Shown one piece after another: positions 36,515-46,080 of a DNA stretch of 64,000 bases. Source of the stretch: Dyadobacter sp. CY323 (GTDB taxonomy: Bacteria; Bacteroidota; Bacteroidia; Cytophagales; Spirosomataceae). The notes below the pieces were generated by a model. It was not told the origin of the DNA. It saw nothing but the letters and a program-made list of their open reading frames with translations, and did not search any database. The position numbers and the translations under genes are program-made. The stretch spans positions 124,001 to 188,000 of the forward strand of contig NZ_JAJUXH010000012.1 of the NCBI RefSeq assembly GCF_021390245.1, given 5' to 3'. Numbering within the stretch: position 1 is the stretch's first letter; each line of letters starts with the position of its first letter.

Positions 36515-38848
36515 ATGAAGTGGACATATATGTTTGCTGGTCTGCTGGTAGCAGGTTGGCTGGGCGGCCAGGTAGCGGCCCAGCCCGACCTGCAAAGGCG
36601 GCGGCAGTATTTGCAGGAAAACCTCAAAATCAACGAGCCCAAGGATCACCGTCACGCGATCAGTCGCCGCGTGACCGTTCAGGATAGCACCTGGCTCGAC
36701 TGGCTGCACCGCACCGGCGAACTGCCGCCGGATTTTTCCAGCATGCCTTCTGCCCCATTTCTGCCTGAACCGCTGGTTACCGTCAAAAACGGAAAGCCCT
36801 ACCCCATTCGCACCGTTGCGGAATGGAACGACCGGCGGGAATGGATCAAATCGGAATTTCAGCACTGGGTTTCCGGCAAAATTCCGCCTGCACCCAAAAC
36901 TTTTAAAGTACAGGTTCTTTCCGAGAAAATTGAAGGCGGCACCCGCATTGAAATGGTGCAGATCAGTTTTGGTAAAAACAATGTGGCTAAAATGACTTTC
37001 GAGCTGATGATCCCCGAGGGAAAAGGGCCATTTGCCGTATATATGACGCCCTGGACACACAGAAACTGGGCGCAGCTGGCTGTGAAGCGAGGTTACATTG
37101 GTTGTGTGTATGCAGGCGCGGATTCGAAGGATGACACGCAGGCGTATCAAACGCTTTATCCGGAATATGATTTTACTGCTTTAATGCGCCGCGCCTGGGG
37201 AGCCTCGCGCGTGATCGATTACCTGGTTACCCGAAAGGAAGTCGATGCTGCCAAAATCGCGATCGCCGGTCACTCCCGCAATGGGAAGCAGGCGCTTTGG
37301 GCCGGGGCATTCGATGATCGGATCGCGGCCGTTATTTCCAGCAGCTGCGGCACTGGAGGGATTACACCGTTTCGCATGAGCGACCCGCAGTATGTAAACC
37401 AGACGCTTGACGACATTGCCTCTAATGCGGCCCACTGGTTTCACCCGCGTCTCCGGTTTTTCTTTGGCAGGGAAGATAAGCTGCCCATTGACCAAAATCT
37501 CCTGATTTCACTCATCGCTCCCCGCAGCGTGGTGTTCCAATATTCGGTTGTGGAGCAGCAGCTGAACCCCTGGGCGAGCGAACAGAGCTATCATTCGGCG
37601 CGGAAAGTGTTTCAATTCCTGGGCGTACCCGGGCATATTGCGATGGCGCCGCGCATGGGCGAGCATGCCGTTGCAGCGAGAGATGTGGCGAAGTGCATTG
37701 ACTTTCTCGACACCCGGTTTGGCCGGAAAAATATTCCCTGGCACACCGAGCTGCAATTTGATTTCCGATATGATGAATGGGCTACGGCACACGCGGGACA
37801 AGCTACGCAGGCAGCACAACGGAAACCGATTAAGCTGAATCCCTCACTCAAAGGTTCTCAGGCTCAAACTCAGAAAAACGAAATACAAAAAAGTCTCCGC
37901 TGGCTTTTAGGCGAAGAACCTTCCGGCGTTAAACCCGATCAGGTTGCGGTAACCGAGTCTTCGCGGATCGACTGGATCGACCGGATCACGGGCAGGCCGG
38001 TGGTGAAAGGCGCAATTGCCGAACACCTGGGACCGTACACCGCACTGGGCGATCACGTAGCATCGACGGTTTACTATCCGGCAGATTCAGCGGGCAAAAA
38101 AAAGGTACCTAAAAACGGCAAGATCCCGGTCGTGATCTATCTGCATGAATATGCTTACGCGCATGGTTACGCACACGGTTACAGCACTGACCGGCAGGGA
38201 AATAGCAAGTTATTTCAAACATTTACAGACCGTGGATTTGCTGTAATGGCACTCGATCTGTTTGGTTTCGGGACGAGAATGGAGGAAGCCAAATACTTCT
38301 ATAAGCGCTTTCCTGAATGGTCGAAAATGGGCAAGATGGTGAGTGATACAAAAGCCTGCATCGATGCATTAAACACTTTTCCGGACATTGATTCTGATAA
38401 GATCTTTCTGTTGGGTAATACTGTGGGCGGCCTCGCAGCGATCCTCACCGCTGCGCAGGATTCGAGGGTAGCCGGCCTGGCAACCGTCGCTGCATTCTCT
38501 CCCTGGCGCTCGTCGGATGCGACTTACGAGTCAGTCCGGAGCGTCTCGCAGTGGCACGGACTGATTCCCAAACTAGGCTTTTATGCTGAAAAACCACAAG
38601 ATACGCCCATTGATATGGCTGAAATCATTTCCTGCATTGCCCCAAAACCACTGTTAATGATAGCACCAACACTTGACAGGTACAGCCACGCAGCAGCGGT
38701 TCGCGAAGTTATCAAAAGCGTAAATTCGGCCTATGAATCGGGTAATGCGGCAGAAAATGTGAAGGCAAGCTTTCCTTTTGAAATCAACAGGATCACCCCG
38801 GAAATGTCCGTGCAGATTGCCGATTTTTTTAAACAGACAACCCGTTAA
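36515..38848 (+). CDS. Two-domain alpha/beta-hydrolase esterase, N-terminal CE15-like
   Basis: The product has 777 residues and a signal peptide. The N-terminal domain (about 60-410) resembles CE15 glucuronoyl esterases: nucleophile motif GHSRNGK with Ser254, an SSSCGTGG step, and a C-terminal His384 in MGEHAVA. CE15 enzymes cleave esters on glucuronic acid side chains. The C-terminal domain (about 500-775) is a second alpha/beta-hydrolase fold with LHEYAYAHGYAHG in the oxyanion region and a His in DRYSHAAAV. Its nucleophile elbow reads GNTVG, with Thr636 where Ser is expected, so it may be inactive or altered. Its locus suggests action on the glycan imported by the adjacent SusCD. Confidence 0.82.
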   Translation: MKWTYMFAGLLVAGWLGGQVAAQPDLQRRRQYLQENLKINEPKDHRHAISRRVTVQDSTWLDWLHRTGELPPDFSSMPSAPFLPEPLVTVKNGKPYPIRTVAEWNDRREWIKSEFQHWVSGKIPPAPKTFKVQVLSEKIEGGTRIEMVQISFGKNNVAKMTFELMIPEGKGPFAVYMTPWTHRNWAQLAVKRGYIGCVYAGADSKDDTQAYQTLYPEYDFTALMRRAWGASRVIDYLVTRKEVDAAKIAIAGHSRNGKQALWAGAFDDRIAAVISSSCGTGGITPFRMSDPQYVNQTLDDIASNAAHWFHPRLRFFFGREDKLPIDQNLLISLIAPRSVVFQYSVVEQQLNPWASEQSYHSARKVFQFLGVPGHIAMAPRMGEHAVAARDVAKCIDFLDTRFGRKNIPWHTELQFDFRYDEWATAHAGQATQAAQRKPIKLNPSLKGSQAQTQKNEIQKSLRWLLGEEPSGVKPDQVAVTESSRIDWIDRITGRPVVKGAIAEHLGPYTALGDHVASTVYYPADSAGKKKVPKNGKIPVVIYLHEYAYAHGYAHGYSTDRQGNSKLFQTFTDRGFAVMALDLFGFGTRMEEAKYFYKRFPEWSKMGKMVSDTKACIDALNTFPDIDSDKIFLLGNTVGGLAAILTAAQDSRVAGLATVAAFSPWRSSDATYESVRSVSQWHGLIPKLGFYAEKPQDTPIDMAEIISCIAPKPLLMIAPTLDRYSHAAAVREVIKSVNSAYESGNAAENVKASFPFEINRITPEMSVQIADFFKQTTR

Positions 38849-38923
38849 ACTGAGAACTATCTGCATGGAAGAATAAGACGATGCTGCTGTGAAACCGCAT
38901 GCGCTTATCTGGCAATTTACTTT

Positions 38924-41077
38924 CTAATCGAAAGAAAGTCGTTTCAAAACAGTCGAAAAGTAATGCAATTCAACAGGTTTAGGGATAATTTCATCTATTC
39001 CTACCTGTTTATAATAAGTCACCCTCTCTTCTTCGACACTTCCGGTGAATCCGATTATCGGGACCCGGGCTTTCTTTGGTTCTGCATGCGTTCGGATGCG
39101 CTTTGTGAGCTCGACACCATCCATAACGGGCATATGAATGTCGGTAATTACCAGATCATAGGAATTCTCATTGTATAGATCGATCGCTTTTTGCCCATCG
39201 TTGGTAAGATCATAGGTGGCACCGAGCTTATCCAGGATTTTGCTGATCAACAATAAATTAATTTTGGTATCGTCCACTACCAACACCTTTCTGCCATTCA
39301 GGATCGGTTCGGGTATTGTCGGCGGGGCCGCAGTGGTATCGGGAGTCGGCGCTGCATCCAGCGCATTGTCGGCTGACTGCCCGGGCGAGTTGGTGATAAT
39401 CGTCATGGGTAAAGTGATCGTGAACTCCGATCCTTTTCCAAGTACACTTTCTACCTTGATCCGGCCTTTGTAAAGGTCGACAATCCGCTTGCAGATAGCG
39501 AGTCCCAAACCGGTCCCCACCTGAACGGTACGGTTGTCATCACTTTCAACCTGGACATAATCTTCAAAAATGGAATTCAGGTATTTGCTTTCAATGCCGA
39601 CCCCGGTATCCTTCACCTTTATTTCAAGTAACCCTTTTTGGTGACCCGTAGTTTTGAACTGTGCAGTCACCAGGACGGTACCGCCGATAGGCGTAAACTT
39701 GATCGCATTGGTCAATAAATTGATCAGTACCTGCTTGATCCGCAGCTCGTCGCCGCTGGGCCATTTTTCAGGGTCCGATTCGACGTGGTAAGACAACGTT
39801 ATCTTTTTCTCATCGGCCAGTATCGAGAGCATGGAAACAGCATCGTCTATCAGCGCGGTGATGTTAAATGGCTTGTTGTGCAATTTGATCTTTCCGGTTT
39901 CGAGCTTTGAAAAATCAAGGATCTCGTTCACGAGCGTCAGCAGTATTTTGGATGCGCTTTTGATCGCATTCACATTGGCCCTCAGATCTTCATCGAGTTC
40001 GCTTGAATCCATGAGCTGCGAAAACCCTATGATCGAGTTCAGCGGTGTGCGGATCTCGTGAGTCATGTGGGCCATCATATCCCCTTTTCTTTTGGTGGTA
40101 ATGGCTGTCATCCGGGCATGACGAATGATGGTAACGTCTTTTTTGTAGAGCTTTACTAGGTTCCAGATGATCATCGCGGCCAGCAAAGCGACCAGCAGCA
40201 CACTGCCCCAGATCAGTAAGCTTATCTCCTCGAATTTGGAGGATGTGGTCGTCAGCAGAGCTGTCCTCAACGCTTGTGCCTGGCTTTCCTCATTCTTTTT
40301 TAGCTGGATCAATGCATGCTGCAAATTGGAAAAGATGCGGCTGTTAATGGCCAATAGTTCCTGTTCCGTGGCGCTCAAATCCCTGCGGGCACTTTCAAAG
40401 ACGGAATGGTTTGTCGGCATGGCAAGCGGTACAGGCACGAATGCCGAATCGCTGGAATGGACGGAGCTGCTGCTGGCACTCAAAACCGCTTTTTCGAGTG
40501 TGTCTTTATCCCGTATTGCATCAATGATCCGTTTTACCAGCTTTCTTTTCTGCTTGCCGGCAAAAACGGCGAGCGTGTCCTTTTTGCTCGACTCGCTGAT
40601 CACTTTGACCTTGCGGGTTGCTTTTCGCGGAGTGGCAGGCTTTGCTTCGGCGGTTTGAAACGAGAAAGAAACAAGGCTGTCAACCATCATCCTGAGCCTG
40701 ACCAGTTCTTCATTCTTCTGCTGCTTGCTGGCGATCAGATTGGAAAGCAGGCTGGCGCGGCCATTCTTTTCAATTTCAAATTTGTTTAATGTAGTATTGA
40801 CGGCCCCGAGCTGGCTTTGATAAAGCCGCAGGTATGCCGAATCCAGTGTGACCACGAACAGCCGGCTGTTGTTTTCAGCCGCGTAAAGGATCGCGATACA
40901 GGTGTCGAGCTTGTGATAGCTGTTATTTTCGATCTGCAGCGCCTGGATATTATTCTTTATGGCATCCGATTTCGATTTATTAAGCAGTGTGAGAAACGTG
41001 AAAGATACCAGCAGTACGATCAGAAGTGCTGTCCATACAAAGGTCCTGCGGGAAGCTATCGGGGAAGAATTTTTCAT
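38924..41077 (-). CDS. Hybrid sensor histidine kinase with receiver domain
   Basis: The product has 717 residues. A membrane segment at 13-32, an extracytoplasmic region of about 250 residues rich in helix and Ser/Lys, and a second membrane segment at 286-308 precede HisKA. The phospho-acceptor is His340 in HMTHEIRTPLN. The ATPase domain shows NLLTNAIKFT, DTGVGI and GTGLGLAI. A C-terminal receiver domain (from about 596) has Asp646 in ITDIHMP and Lys700. No separate response regulator is adjacent, so the partner is unknown. The sensor region is not recognised. It is convergent with the esterase gene (75 bases) and divergent from the ChrB-AraC gene. Confidence 0.93.
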   Translation of the reverse strand: MKNSSPIASRRTFVWTALLIVLLVSFTFLTLLNKSKSDAIKNNIQALQIENNSYHKLDTCIAILYAAENNSRLFVVTLDSAYLRLYQSQLGAVNTTLNKFEIEKNGRASLLSNLIASKQQKNEELVRLRMMVDSLVSFSFQTAEAKPATPRKATRKVKVISESSKKDTLAVFAGKQKRKLVKRIIDAIRDKDTLEKAVLSASSSSVHSSDSAFVPVPLAMPTNHSVFESARRDLSATEQELLAINSRIFSNLQHALIQLKKNEESQAQALRTALLTTTSSKFEEISLLIWGSVLLVALLAAMIIWNLVKLYKKDVTIIRHARMTAITTKRKGDMMAHMTHEIRTPLNSIIGFSQLMDSSELDEDLRANVNAIKSASKILLTLVNEILDFSKLETGKIKLHNKPFNITALIDDAVSMLSILADEKKITLSYHVESDPEKWPSGDELRIKQVLINLLTNAIKFTPIGGTVLVTAQFKTTGHQKGLLEIKVKDTGVGIESKYLNSIFEDYVQVESDDNRTVQVGTGLGLAICKRIVDLYKGRIKVESVLGKGSEFTITLPMTIITNSPGQSADNALDAAPTPDTTAAPPTIPEPILNGRKVLVVDDTKINLLLISKILDKLGATYDLTNDGQKAIDLYNENSYDLVITDIHMPVMDGVELTKRIRTHAEPKKARVPIIGFTGSVEEERVTYYKQVGIDEIIPKPVELHYFSTVLKRLSFD

Positions 41078-41284
41078 GGGAGGGTCCTGAGCTTCACGGC
41101 GTGCGGCTCGTGATTGTGCCTGACCGTAAACTTAATTATCTATCATAACAATGTCATACCGTTTCAGGTTTTTCCTCAATTTTTCATAAAACATCAGAAG
41201 AACTTTCTATAAATAGTCGGAGCGCCGAGGTCATTTCCGCTCATACACTATCTTTGAATCACAACCACTTATGAATAGTATAAA

Positions 41285-42130
41285 ATGAATTGGATTACGC
41301 GTGAACGCCCTAAAATTGACCGGCTGGCCTGCCCATGGCTGATCAGAAGGTTTATAGACCCCGAAGCACAGATTTTTTTTGTCCCATTTACTGAGGTGAA
41401 AGCCAAGGCGCCCGAACTGGATGCTACTCCTTTTGACATTCCGGACACGGAATTCACGCATTACGAAGACCGCTGTACGTTTGATTTTTTTCTGGAAAAA
41501 TATGAACTGGAAGATCCGGCTTTAAAAGATATGGCCGTGATCATCCGCGGGGCAGATACCGATGACCATTCACTGGCCGCTCAGTCGTCGGGGCTGTGGG
41601 CGATCTCCGCCGGACTCGCCTACAACACTACAGACGACCAGGAGCTGCTTGAAAAAGGTATGCTCATTTACGATGCACTTTATAGCTGGGCAAAACACCT
41701 TCAAAAGCAGAAGCACACACAAAATCCTACGGAAAAGCTGTTACTGGCGGTTTTTAATACGTATCTGGATAAACAAAAAACCGAGAACCTGAAAACCCCG
41801 AAGTGGGCGAAAGAGCTGAAAGAAATTATACAGGACCAGATCGATACCAACCTTAGTCTGAGCCTGAAAGAAATTTCGGAGGGTTTGCAGATCCATCCGT
41901 CTTATGTATCCCGGGAGTTTTCCAAGTATTTCAGCAATCTGTCGTTCGGTGAATATATCCGGAAGCTGCGCATCGAAAAGGCCATGGACCTGCTGGCAAA
42001 TCCTGACCATACGCTGTCAGAGATCGCTTACCTGACCGGGTTTTCAGATCAAAGCCACTTTAACAGGATTTTTAAGGCACATACGGGGCAAAATCCATCA
42101 GATTTCCGAAAAAATTTACCCAAAAAGTAA
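41285..42130 (+). CDS. ChrB-domain / AraC-type DNA-binding fusion protein
   Basis: The product has 281 residues. The N-terminal part (about 1-140) matches the chromate resistance ChrB C-terminal domain: RERPKIDRLACPWLIRRFID, then a FTHYEDRCTFD step and VIIRGADTDD. The C-terminal part (about 180-280) is an AraC-type double helix-turn-helix with LSLKEISEGLQIHPSYVSREF and LSEIAYLTGFSDQSHFNRIFK. ChrB is a chromate sensor or reductase-like protein in other bacteria; here it appears to be the sensory domain of an AraC-like regulator. No chrA transporter is adjacent, so the ligand is unclear. It is divergent from the hybrid kinase and 122 bases before a DUF2490 gene. Confidence 0.88.
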   Translation: MNWITRERPKIDRLACPWLIRRFIDPEAQIFFVPFTEVKAKAPELDATPFDIPDTEFTHYEDRCTFDFFLEKYELEDPALKDMAVIIRGADTDDHSLAAQSSGLWAISAGLAYNTTDDQELLEKGMLIYDALYSWAKHLQKQKHTQNPTEKLLLAVFNTYLDKQKTENLKTPKWAKELKEIIQDQIDTNLSLSLKEISEGLQIHPSYVSREFSKYFSNLSFGEYIRKLRIEKAMDLLANPDHTLSEIAYLTGFSDQSHFNRIFKAHTGQNPSDFRKNLPKK

Positions 42131-42252
42131 TCCCCGTACAAATCCGTCATTTTCATTCTATCATTTGGGTTTTGAGGCTGCTAGTATTGTGGCGGTAAAA
42201 GCAGCTGGCTTTCGCATTAAACTTATCTATGAACACTTTATTACCTGATTTT

Positions 42253-42984
42253 ATGAAGCGCGTTATTTTAATGCTGTTTGTCCTTTTTTCACTTCCATCC
42301 CTGGGCCAAAAACAGGTTAATAAACAAAGTGGCGTGTGGCTGGGGTATTTCAACCAGACCAGGATTTCTGATAAATGGGGCATCTGGCTGGACTTGCACG
42401 CGCGTCGGACTGATTTTCTGGATCGGTGGTCTACGCAGATCATCCGGCCAGGGATTACTTATTATGCCAATGACCATCTCAGGTTTACCGCCGGGTATGC
42501 ATACGCCCGCAGCTATCCTGCCGCCGGCCTGCACACCGTCCGGCCTGAAAACAGGCTTTGGCAGCAGGTACTTTGGACAAGCCGCCAAAAACGCCTGCAA
42601 ACCCAGCAGTGGATCAGGGTCGAGGAGCGCTTTAACCACAAGATCGCCAATGATGCATTGCAGGACGGGTACAATTTCAACTTCCGTTTCCGGTATTTAT
42701 TGAACCTGATGGTGCCTTTGAACCGGGATTTCATTGAACCCAATACATTATTCTTCGCATTCAATGATGAAATCCATATCAATGCAGGCAAACAGATCAC
42801 TTACAATTTATTTGACCAAAACCGCCTTTTCGTCGGATTAGGCTACCAGTTTACAAAAGGCCTGAATCTGCAGGTCGGTTACATGAACCAGTTCCAGCAG
42901 CTGCCTTCCGGAAACCATTTCAACAGCAACAATGTGTTAAGGGTTTTTGTGTTCCATAATCTGGATATCAGGTCCAAAAAGTAG
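42253..42984 (+). CDS. DUF2490 domain-containing exported protein
   Basis: The product has 243 residues. The ATG at 42253 was preferred to that at 42229 because it yields a compact signal peptide (MKRVILMLFVLFSLPSLG). Features of DUF2490 include GVWLGYFNQTRISDKWGIWLD, RPGITYYANDHLRFTAGYAY and RIRVEERFNHK-like spacing. The alternating polar and aromatic strands suggest an outer-membrane beta barrel (inference). The function of the family is not known. It lies in the same direction as the ChrB-AraC gene and could be a target of it. Confidence 0.8.
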   Translation: MKRVILMLFVLFSLPSLGQKQVNKQSGVWLGYFNQTRISDKWGIWLDLHARRTDFLDRWSTQIIRPGITYYANDHLRFTAGYAYARSYPAAGLHTVRPENRLWQQVLWTSRQKRLQTQQWIRVEERFNHKIANDALQDGYNFNFRFRYLLNLMVPLNRDFIEPNTLFFAFNDEIHINAGKQITYNLFDQNRLFVGLGYQFTKGLNLQVGYMNQFQQLPSGNHFNSNNVLRVFVFHNLDIRSKK

Positions 42985-42996
42985 GGTTTCCCTCAA

Positions 42997-43551
42997 TCAA
43001 AGGTCATCGGTAAAATGCCGTCTCGATTTTTCCTGATGGAACTTCCGGCTGTTGTAGTCGCCTGATTTGTTTTTCGGGATTGAAAGGCTTTGCCATTTAT
43101 CGTTGGCAACCATTTTTGCAATGTAAACCATTTGCCCGATGTGGTAAGGATAATGTGCGAGCTGCCGGTTGATGGCTTCCATCACCGTGTGCCCGTCATT
43201 TCGGATGTAGACCACGGCTTCCAACTGCTCGTTACTCAGGTTTCGCAATGTCGTGAGCAGACATTCCCAGCCTTTGTTCCAGTGCTCCATGATTTCGGCG
43301 CGACTGGTAAAACGATCGTCGAATTCCGCGTCACGGTTTCGCCAGGGTTTTTCGCCATCGGTCGTCAGGAAATCGGTGAAACGCGAGAGCATGTTCCCGG
43401 CTATGTGATTCACGATCAATGATATGCTGTTACTCTCTTCATTGTATTGCCAGAATAGCGCCTCGTCGGGCAATTGCGCAATGGCCTTTTCGCCAAGCAT
43501 TTTGTAGTACTCAAACTGTTTGATCGCACTGGGTAAATAGGTTGAATTCAT
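42997..43551 (-). CDS. DinB/DUF1572 family protein
   Basis: The product has 184 residues. The ATG at 43551 (MNSTYLPSAIKQFEYYK) was chosen; an in-frame TTG at 43596 would overlap the neighbouring gene and is rejected. The four-helix DinB-like fold is indicated by ISLIVNHIAGNMLSRFTDF and by the HYPYHIGQ motif, whose His residues form the usual divalent-metal site. Members are putative metal-dependent thiol transferases or hydrolases; substrate unknown. It is 34 bases downstream of the ketopantoate reductase family gene and converges with the DUF2490 gene. Confidence 0.85.
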   Translation of the reverse strand: MNSTYLPSAIKQFEYYKMLGEKAIAQLPDEALFWQYNEESNSISLIVNHIAGNMLSRFTDFLTTDGEKPWRNRDAEFDDRFTSRAEIMEHWNKGWECLLTTLRNLSNEQLEAVVYIRNDGHTVMEAINRQLAHYPYHIGQMVYIAKMVANDKWQSLSIPKNKSGDYNSRKFHQEKSRRHFTDDL

Positions 43552-43585
43552 GAGGTCAAAATTTTGTGTCGCCAAATTTCTCTTT

Positions 43586-44533
43586 TCAAGATACAATCAA
43601 TTTCTTCAGATTGATCTCTGCTTTCAACCGGGTAAGTTCTCCCAGCAGCCTTGTTTCCTGCACTTCATTCATTAAGCCGAGCTCCCGGGCCATTCTCGCG
43701 ATTTCAAAATTCAGAGTGTCTATCTCCGTTTTTCTGCCTGCACGGATGTCCTGCAAGGTGGAAATAAGTTGTCCGTCGGACGAGCGGCTAATCTGTAAAA
43801 GACTTTCTTCCACTTCATGTATTGTGAGTAAAATCCCTTTTGCATTTGCAATGGAGATGCATTCCGCAATCACCCGACGGGCCATGTGCAGCGCCGACTC
43901 GTTCCTGTGAAAAATGCCATTATCTGCTTCCAGCAGCGGGCAAACCGAATTGAAAACGCAATTGACGATCGCCTTTCTCCAGATCGTATGCTGAATGTAC
44001 GCTTTGCTTTTAAAGATAAGTTGCGGCGTGTTCAATTGCCTCACGATGTGCTGCAAACCGTCGGTATTACCACGCTCAATGCCGACGGGGCAAGCGGCCA
44101 CCGGTTTGAAACGGACGGTGGTTTCGTCAATGATCTGGCTGGTAACAAATAACACGCAGCGATAAATTTCAGGAAATCCGTTCTCAAAGAATGGCCTCTC
44201 CACTCCCAGCCCATTTTGGAGTAACACAATGGGTGAACTGCCGGTTTTGTTTTTTAATGCAACCGCCAGCTGCTCATTCCCAAACGATTTATTGGCAAGA
44301 ACAATAATGCCGTTCAGCGCAGGAAATGCATTTAAGGTAGAAACGGTAACCTCGGCCTCGTGCACGGTTTCGTCCGGCATCTGCACGCGCAGGTGCCCGA
44401 TTTTCCGGCTATCGTCGTTTACACTGCCTCTGATGATCGTGGCCTTTCGTCCGGATAATCTCAGAAAAACCGCCAGCGCCTTCCCGATCGCGCCTGATCC
44501 GATGATGTAGATATGGTCTGAATTTGAATGCAT
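43586..44533 (-). CDS. Ketopantoate reductase (PanE/ApbA) family protein
   Basis: The product has 315 residues and starts at ATG 44533; an earlier TTG at 44560 is rejected. The NAD(P)-binding fold starts with IYIIGSGAIGKAL (Gly12, Gly14, Gly17). The family QNGLG loop (Asn107), the catalytic WRKAIVN (Lys187, Asn191) and STLQDIRAGRKTEIDTLN near the C-terminus are all present. The reference reaction reduces 2-dehydropantoate to pantoate for coenzyme A synthesis, but many relatives act on other 2-oxoacids. It is divergent from a MocR-type regulator with a 95-base gap, suggesting shared control. Confidence 0.87.
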   Translation of the reverse strand: MHSNSDHIYIIGSGAIGKALAVFLRLSGRKATIIRGSVNDDSRKIGHLRVQMPDETVHEAEVTVSTLNAFPALNGIIVLANKSFGNEQLAVALKNKTGSSPIVLLQNGLGVERPFFENGFPEIYRCVLFVTSQIIDETTVRFKPVAACPVGIERGNTDGLQHIVRQLNTPQLIFKSKAYIQHTIWRKAIVNCVFNSVCPLLEADNGIFHRNESALHMARRVIAECISIANAKGILLTIHEVEESLLQISRSSDGQLISTLQDIRAGRKTEIDTLNFEIARMARELGLMNEVQETRLLGELTRLKAEINLKKLIVS

Positions 44534-44628
44534 AATGCTAGTATGGACTGACAACGGCAAATTTGACCAAAAAGAAACTCCGATAGCAGATGCAGTTTTG
44601 CTATTTTTGACAGTAGCAGTTTTAAAGT

Positions 44629-46080
44629 ATGAAAAAAGAAGATCCGGACAAAGGCAAATTTGTATATCTCAGGATTGCGGATATGATCGAGCAGCAGATC
44701 CTGGACAATACGTTGCGCGCCGGGGACAAGCTTCCGTCGTTGCGGACTGTTTGCAGCGAATATGGAGTCAGCCAGAACACGGCCCTGAGCGCCTATTACC
44801 ATCTTGAAAGTAAGATGCTGATCGAAACCCGGCCCCAATCCGGCTATTATGTCAAGTATTCAGGCACCAGAATTCCCCAGGTGCCTGATATTAGCAGTCC
44901 GTCAACGATTGCAAATTTTGGCATCAGCGAGCTGCTGGTGAGTAAAGTATATGATAATCTCGGGCAAACCGGGCACTTGCCGCTCGCGCTGGCCACGCCT
45001 GCCAACGAGCTTTTACCCATTGCCAAGCTGAACAAAGGTTTACTATCGGCAACCCGCGAGTTGAAAGGCAGCGGCGTGGCTTACGACAAAGCAGAGGGGA
45101 ACGAAAGGTTGCGGCGGCAAATAGCACGCTGGGCATTTCACATGGAATGCAGCCTCAGCCACCACGACATTATCACTACCGGCGGCTGCCTCAACGCACT
45201 TTCGTATTGTTTGATGTCGGTAACTGAAAAAGGCGATACGGTCGCTATGGAAAGTCCGGTATCGTTTGGGATGCTGCAACTGGCCGAGGCCCTGGGTTTG
45301 AAAGTACTGGAACTCCCCACGCACCCGGAGTCCGGCGTGGACCTGAATGCGTTTGAGGATGCTTTGAAAAACGGAAAAGTGAAAGCCAGTCTGCTGATCA
45401 GCAACTTCAACAACCCGCTGGGAAGCTGCATGTCCGACGAAAACAAAAAAGCAGCCGTGCAGCTGGCAGAAAAGTATAATGTTCCATTGATCGAAAATGA
45501 CATCAGCGGCGATGTATACTTTGGACAAAACCGGCCAAAATCCTGCAAAACCTACGATCGGAGCGGGATCGTGCTCTGGTGCAGCTCGGTATCCAAAACA
45601 CTCGCGCCGGGCTACCGCGTTGGCTGGGTGGCACCGGGCAGGTTCAAGGAGCATGTATTGCGAATGAAGCTTTATCACAGCATTTCGGGTACTTCCATCA
45701 CGCAGGAAACGATTGGCGGCTTTCTCGAAACGGGACGTTATGAGAGCCACCTTCGCAAGCTCCGCCACACCTTGCATGGCAATATGCTCCGGTATTCGAG
45801 GGCAATTGCCGACTATTTTCCGGAAGGAACAAAAGCCAGCCGGCCGCAGGGTGGTTTCGTTTTGTGGGTCGAGCTGCCGGCGAATGTCGATACCATCGAC
45901 CTCTATGAAAAAGCACTTGCCCGGAACATCAGTTTTGCTCCGGGCAAGATATTCACGCTGCAAGATCAGTATCAAAGCTGCATGCGGCTCAACTACGGCT
46001 TATTGTGGAATGATCAAACAGAATCACAGTTAAAAACGCTCGGCGAATTGGCTAACCAGCTTATTCGTTCACTTTCCTGA
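44629..46080 (+). CDS. MocR-type regulator (GntR winged helix fused to aminotransferase fold)
   Basis: The product has 483 residues. The N-terminal winged helix (about 8-78) shows LRIADMIEQQILDNTLRAGDKLPSLR and YGVSQNTALSAYYHLE. The remainder is a fold-type I aminotransferase domain with the pyridoxal phosphate lysine in SSVSKTLAPGYRVGW (Lys323). MocR proteins sense an amino acid or vitamin through pyridoxal phosphate and control a neighbouring gene. The divergent ketopantoate reductase family gene is the obvious candidate target (inference). Confidence 0.9.
   Translation: MKKEDPDKGKFVYLRIADMIEQQILDNTLRAGDKLPSLRTVCSEYGVSQNTALSAYYHLESKMLIETRPQSGYYVKYSGTRIPQVPDISSPSTIANFGISELLVSKVYDNLGQTGHLPLALATPANELLPIAKLNKGLLSATRELKGSGVAYDKAEGNERLRRQIARWAFHMECSLSHHDIITTGGCLNALSYCLMSVTEKGDTVAMESPVSFGMLQLAEALGLKVLELPTHPESGVDLNAFEDALKNGKVKASLLISNFNNPLGSCMSDENKKAAVQLAEKYNVPLIENDISGDVYFGQNRPKSCKTYDRSGIVLWCSSVSKTLAPGYRVGWVAPGRFKEHVLRMKLYHSISGTSITQETIGGFLETGRYESHLRKLRHTLHGNMLRYSRAIADYFPEGTKASRPQGGFVLWVELPANVDTIDLYEKALARNISFAPGKIFTLQDQYQSCMRLNYGLLWNDQTESQLKTLGELANQLIRSLS

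Noticed and set aside
41249..41256. TATCTTTG matching the Bacteroidota -7 element before the ChrB-AraC gene
   Set aside because: No TTTG-like -33 element was found at the expected spacing, so the match could be chance.
41285..42984. Chromate resistance operon
   Set aside because: Only the ChrB-like domain is present, fused to AraC; no chrA transporter or other chromate gene is adjacent.
45043..45975. 310-codon open frame on the - strand within the MocR gene
   Set aside because: It lies wholly opposite a gene with clear motifs and has no family features or signal; treated as a shadow.
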